Shown here in pieces: positions 63,233-64,000 of a DNA stretch of 64,000 nucleotides; position 1 is the stretch's first letter; every line of letters begins with the position of its first letter. This DNA comes from Segatella maculosa DSM 19339 = JCM 15638 (GTDB lineage Bacteria; Bacteroidota; Bacteroidia; Bacteroidales; Bacteroidaceae). The notes beneath the pieces were generated by a model. The model saw nothing but the letters and a program-made list of their open reading frames with translations, did no database searches and had not been told where the DNA came from. Made by a program: the position numbers and the translations under genes. Location: NCBI RefSeq assembly GCF_000382385.1, contig NZ_KB908321.1, forward strand, positions 124,001-188,000, in the 5' to 3' direction.

Positions 63233-64000
63233 ATGAATGATAAGCAGAAAATGAGGAAAATAAACTGTAAACATAAAGTTGTCTTCTTGTTGCTTGCCTT
63301 CCAACTTCTTTCTTTCATGGGAAATATAGGATGTGCTGAAATGCAAGCCAGCACGAAATGCACGGCAAAAGAGAGCATCCTGTATGACCGGAAGCTTGAT
63401 GATAGGAAGGCAATCCCGGAGCTATTGCTCAACGACGCCGGTGCATATCGGAAGGACGGCCTTGCCATCGTGCAGAAAGATAGTATGGTGAAGTTGAATA
63501 TCTTCTATGCCTTGGCGGAGCGTGTAGTGAGATACCGCGTCTCATTCTCGGCCGATGCCACAGCTCTCTTCCGAAGTAGCCTCAGTGATTTCGGTGTCTA
63601 TGTGGATATTCCGCATCAACGCGTCTCCATGGCGACGAATCCCGCTACGGAGATGCAGGTTCCTTTCCTGCAAGGGAACAGGGAATATATGATAGAAATC
63701 TACCATATCTATCAGCAAGCAAAGGTGCGTATCACCGACTTGCAGACAAAGAAGCATGCAGAGTTGTGTGCCACTAATGACGGAACGGGAGGCTGTGGGG
63801 CCGGAACATTGCAAAAAGGCTTCTCTGTCGGCATGCAATGGGACCACTATTGCTTTGGGTTGGTAAGCGGAACGTCATTCTTGGTGAAGCGCATTACTGT
63901 TTGTGCGCTGAAGCGAAAGGTGAAAGTGCTGCTCTATGGTGACTCCATCACGCAGCCCGAAGGCTATTTCCCCACAAAGACTTTCCCCGAATCGTGGACG
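63233..64000 (+). CDS. SGNH-type hydrolase, N-terminal part (cut by window edge)
   Basis: An open frame starts with ATG at 63233, 25 bp after the GH127-type gene, and runs out of the window after 256 codons. It has a signal peptide-like stretch (KVVFLLLAFQLLSFMGNIGC), a beta-rich domain of about 190 residues (SFSADATALFRSSLSDFGVY) and then VLLYGDSITQPEGYF, where Asp237-Ser238 is the block I motif of SGNH hydrolases with Ser as nucleophile. Such enzymes in polysaccharide loci remove acetyl or other ester groups. The remaining catalytic motifs are outside the window. Confidence 0.8.
   Translation, partial: MNDKQKMRKINCKHKVVFLLLAFQLLSFMGNIGCAEMQASTKCTAKESILYDRKLDDRKAIPELLLNDAGAYRKDGLAIVQKDSMVKLNIFYALAERVVRYRVSFSADATALFRSSLSDFGVYVDIPHQRVSMATNPATEMQVPFLQGNREYMIEIYHIYQQAKVRITDLQTKKHAELCATNDGTGGCGAGTLQKGFSVGMQWDHYCFGLVSGTSFLVKRITVCALKRKVKVLLYGDSITQPEGYFPTKTFPESWT

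Noticed and set aside
1..64000. tRNA, rRNA, insertion sequence, integrase or phage genes
   Set aside because: No cloverleaf, rRNA sequence, transposase or integrase motif was noticed on either strand; a tRNA scan would settle the first.

Overview
The window reads as chromosome of a Bacteroidota species, most likely a Prevotella-type member of the Prevotellaceae. The support is a SusC/SusD polysaccharide-utilisation locus with a hybrid two-component regulator, a DUF4924 protein, a NusG/UpxY-type antiterminator, a fimbrillin-like lipoprotein, and many promoters of the Bacteroidota form TTTG-N19/20-TAnnTTTG. I see no rRNA, tRNA, insertion sequence, prophage or CRISPR array. Species cannot be named from the sequence alone.

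Layout. 1-1646: end of a histidine operon (hisD 3' part, hisC). 2142-3912 (minus): GH25 lysozyme and a zinc-ribbon membrane protein. 4059-8646 (minus): operon of a LacI regulator, altronate dehydratase, an NhaC-type antiporter and an unknown protein. 8786-11564: strong promoter, structured leader with a CA repeat, small protein and fimbrillin-like lipoprotein. 11921-12355: HU-like protein. 12648-16636 (minus): ABC-F ATPase and M13 peptidase. 17027-20444: fmt, YrdC-like protein, ClC channel. 20546-27261: ROK kinase, LysE transporter, DUF4924, rfbD, prfC, NusG-like factor, secreted protein. 27689-34414: PBP1A, a small acidic protein, then a tightly coupled trio of LTA-synthase-like enzyme, PAP2 phosphatase and TrmO. 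34417-35372 (minus): tatA-tatC. 36086-41805: L-rhamnose catabolism (AraC regulator, rhaB, rhaA, rhaT, rhaD). 42745-46755 (minus): hybrid two-component regulator. 47185 to the right edge: polysaccharide-utilisation locus with GH78 rhamnosidase, a GH99-like protein, SusC, SusD, a surface glycan-binding lipoprotein, a phosphodiester glycosidase, a GH127-type enzyme and a truncated SGNH hydrolase.

How the genes fit together. The polysaccharide locus would bind and cut a rhamnose-containing glycan outside the cell and in the periplasm; the hybrid sensor would detect a released fragment and switch the locus on; the adjacent rha genes would import and break down the freed L-rhamnose to dihydroxyacetone phosphate and lactaldehyde.

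The most unusual thing is between the genes. Every intergenic gap longer than about 300 bp, and one slightly shorter, carries palindromic repeats. Most are tandem arrays. The palindrome sequence differs from gap to gap, yet the spacing falls into two main classes: 41-42 bp (seven gaps) and 22-23 bp (three gaps). Two of the arrays 29 kb apart are the same family in opposite orientation, and within one array different palindromes follow each other without loss of the 23-bp step. This looks like a repeat system whose unit length is conserved while its sequence is not.
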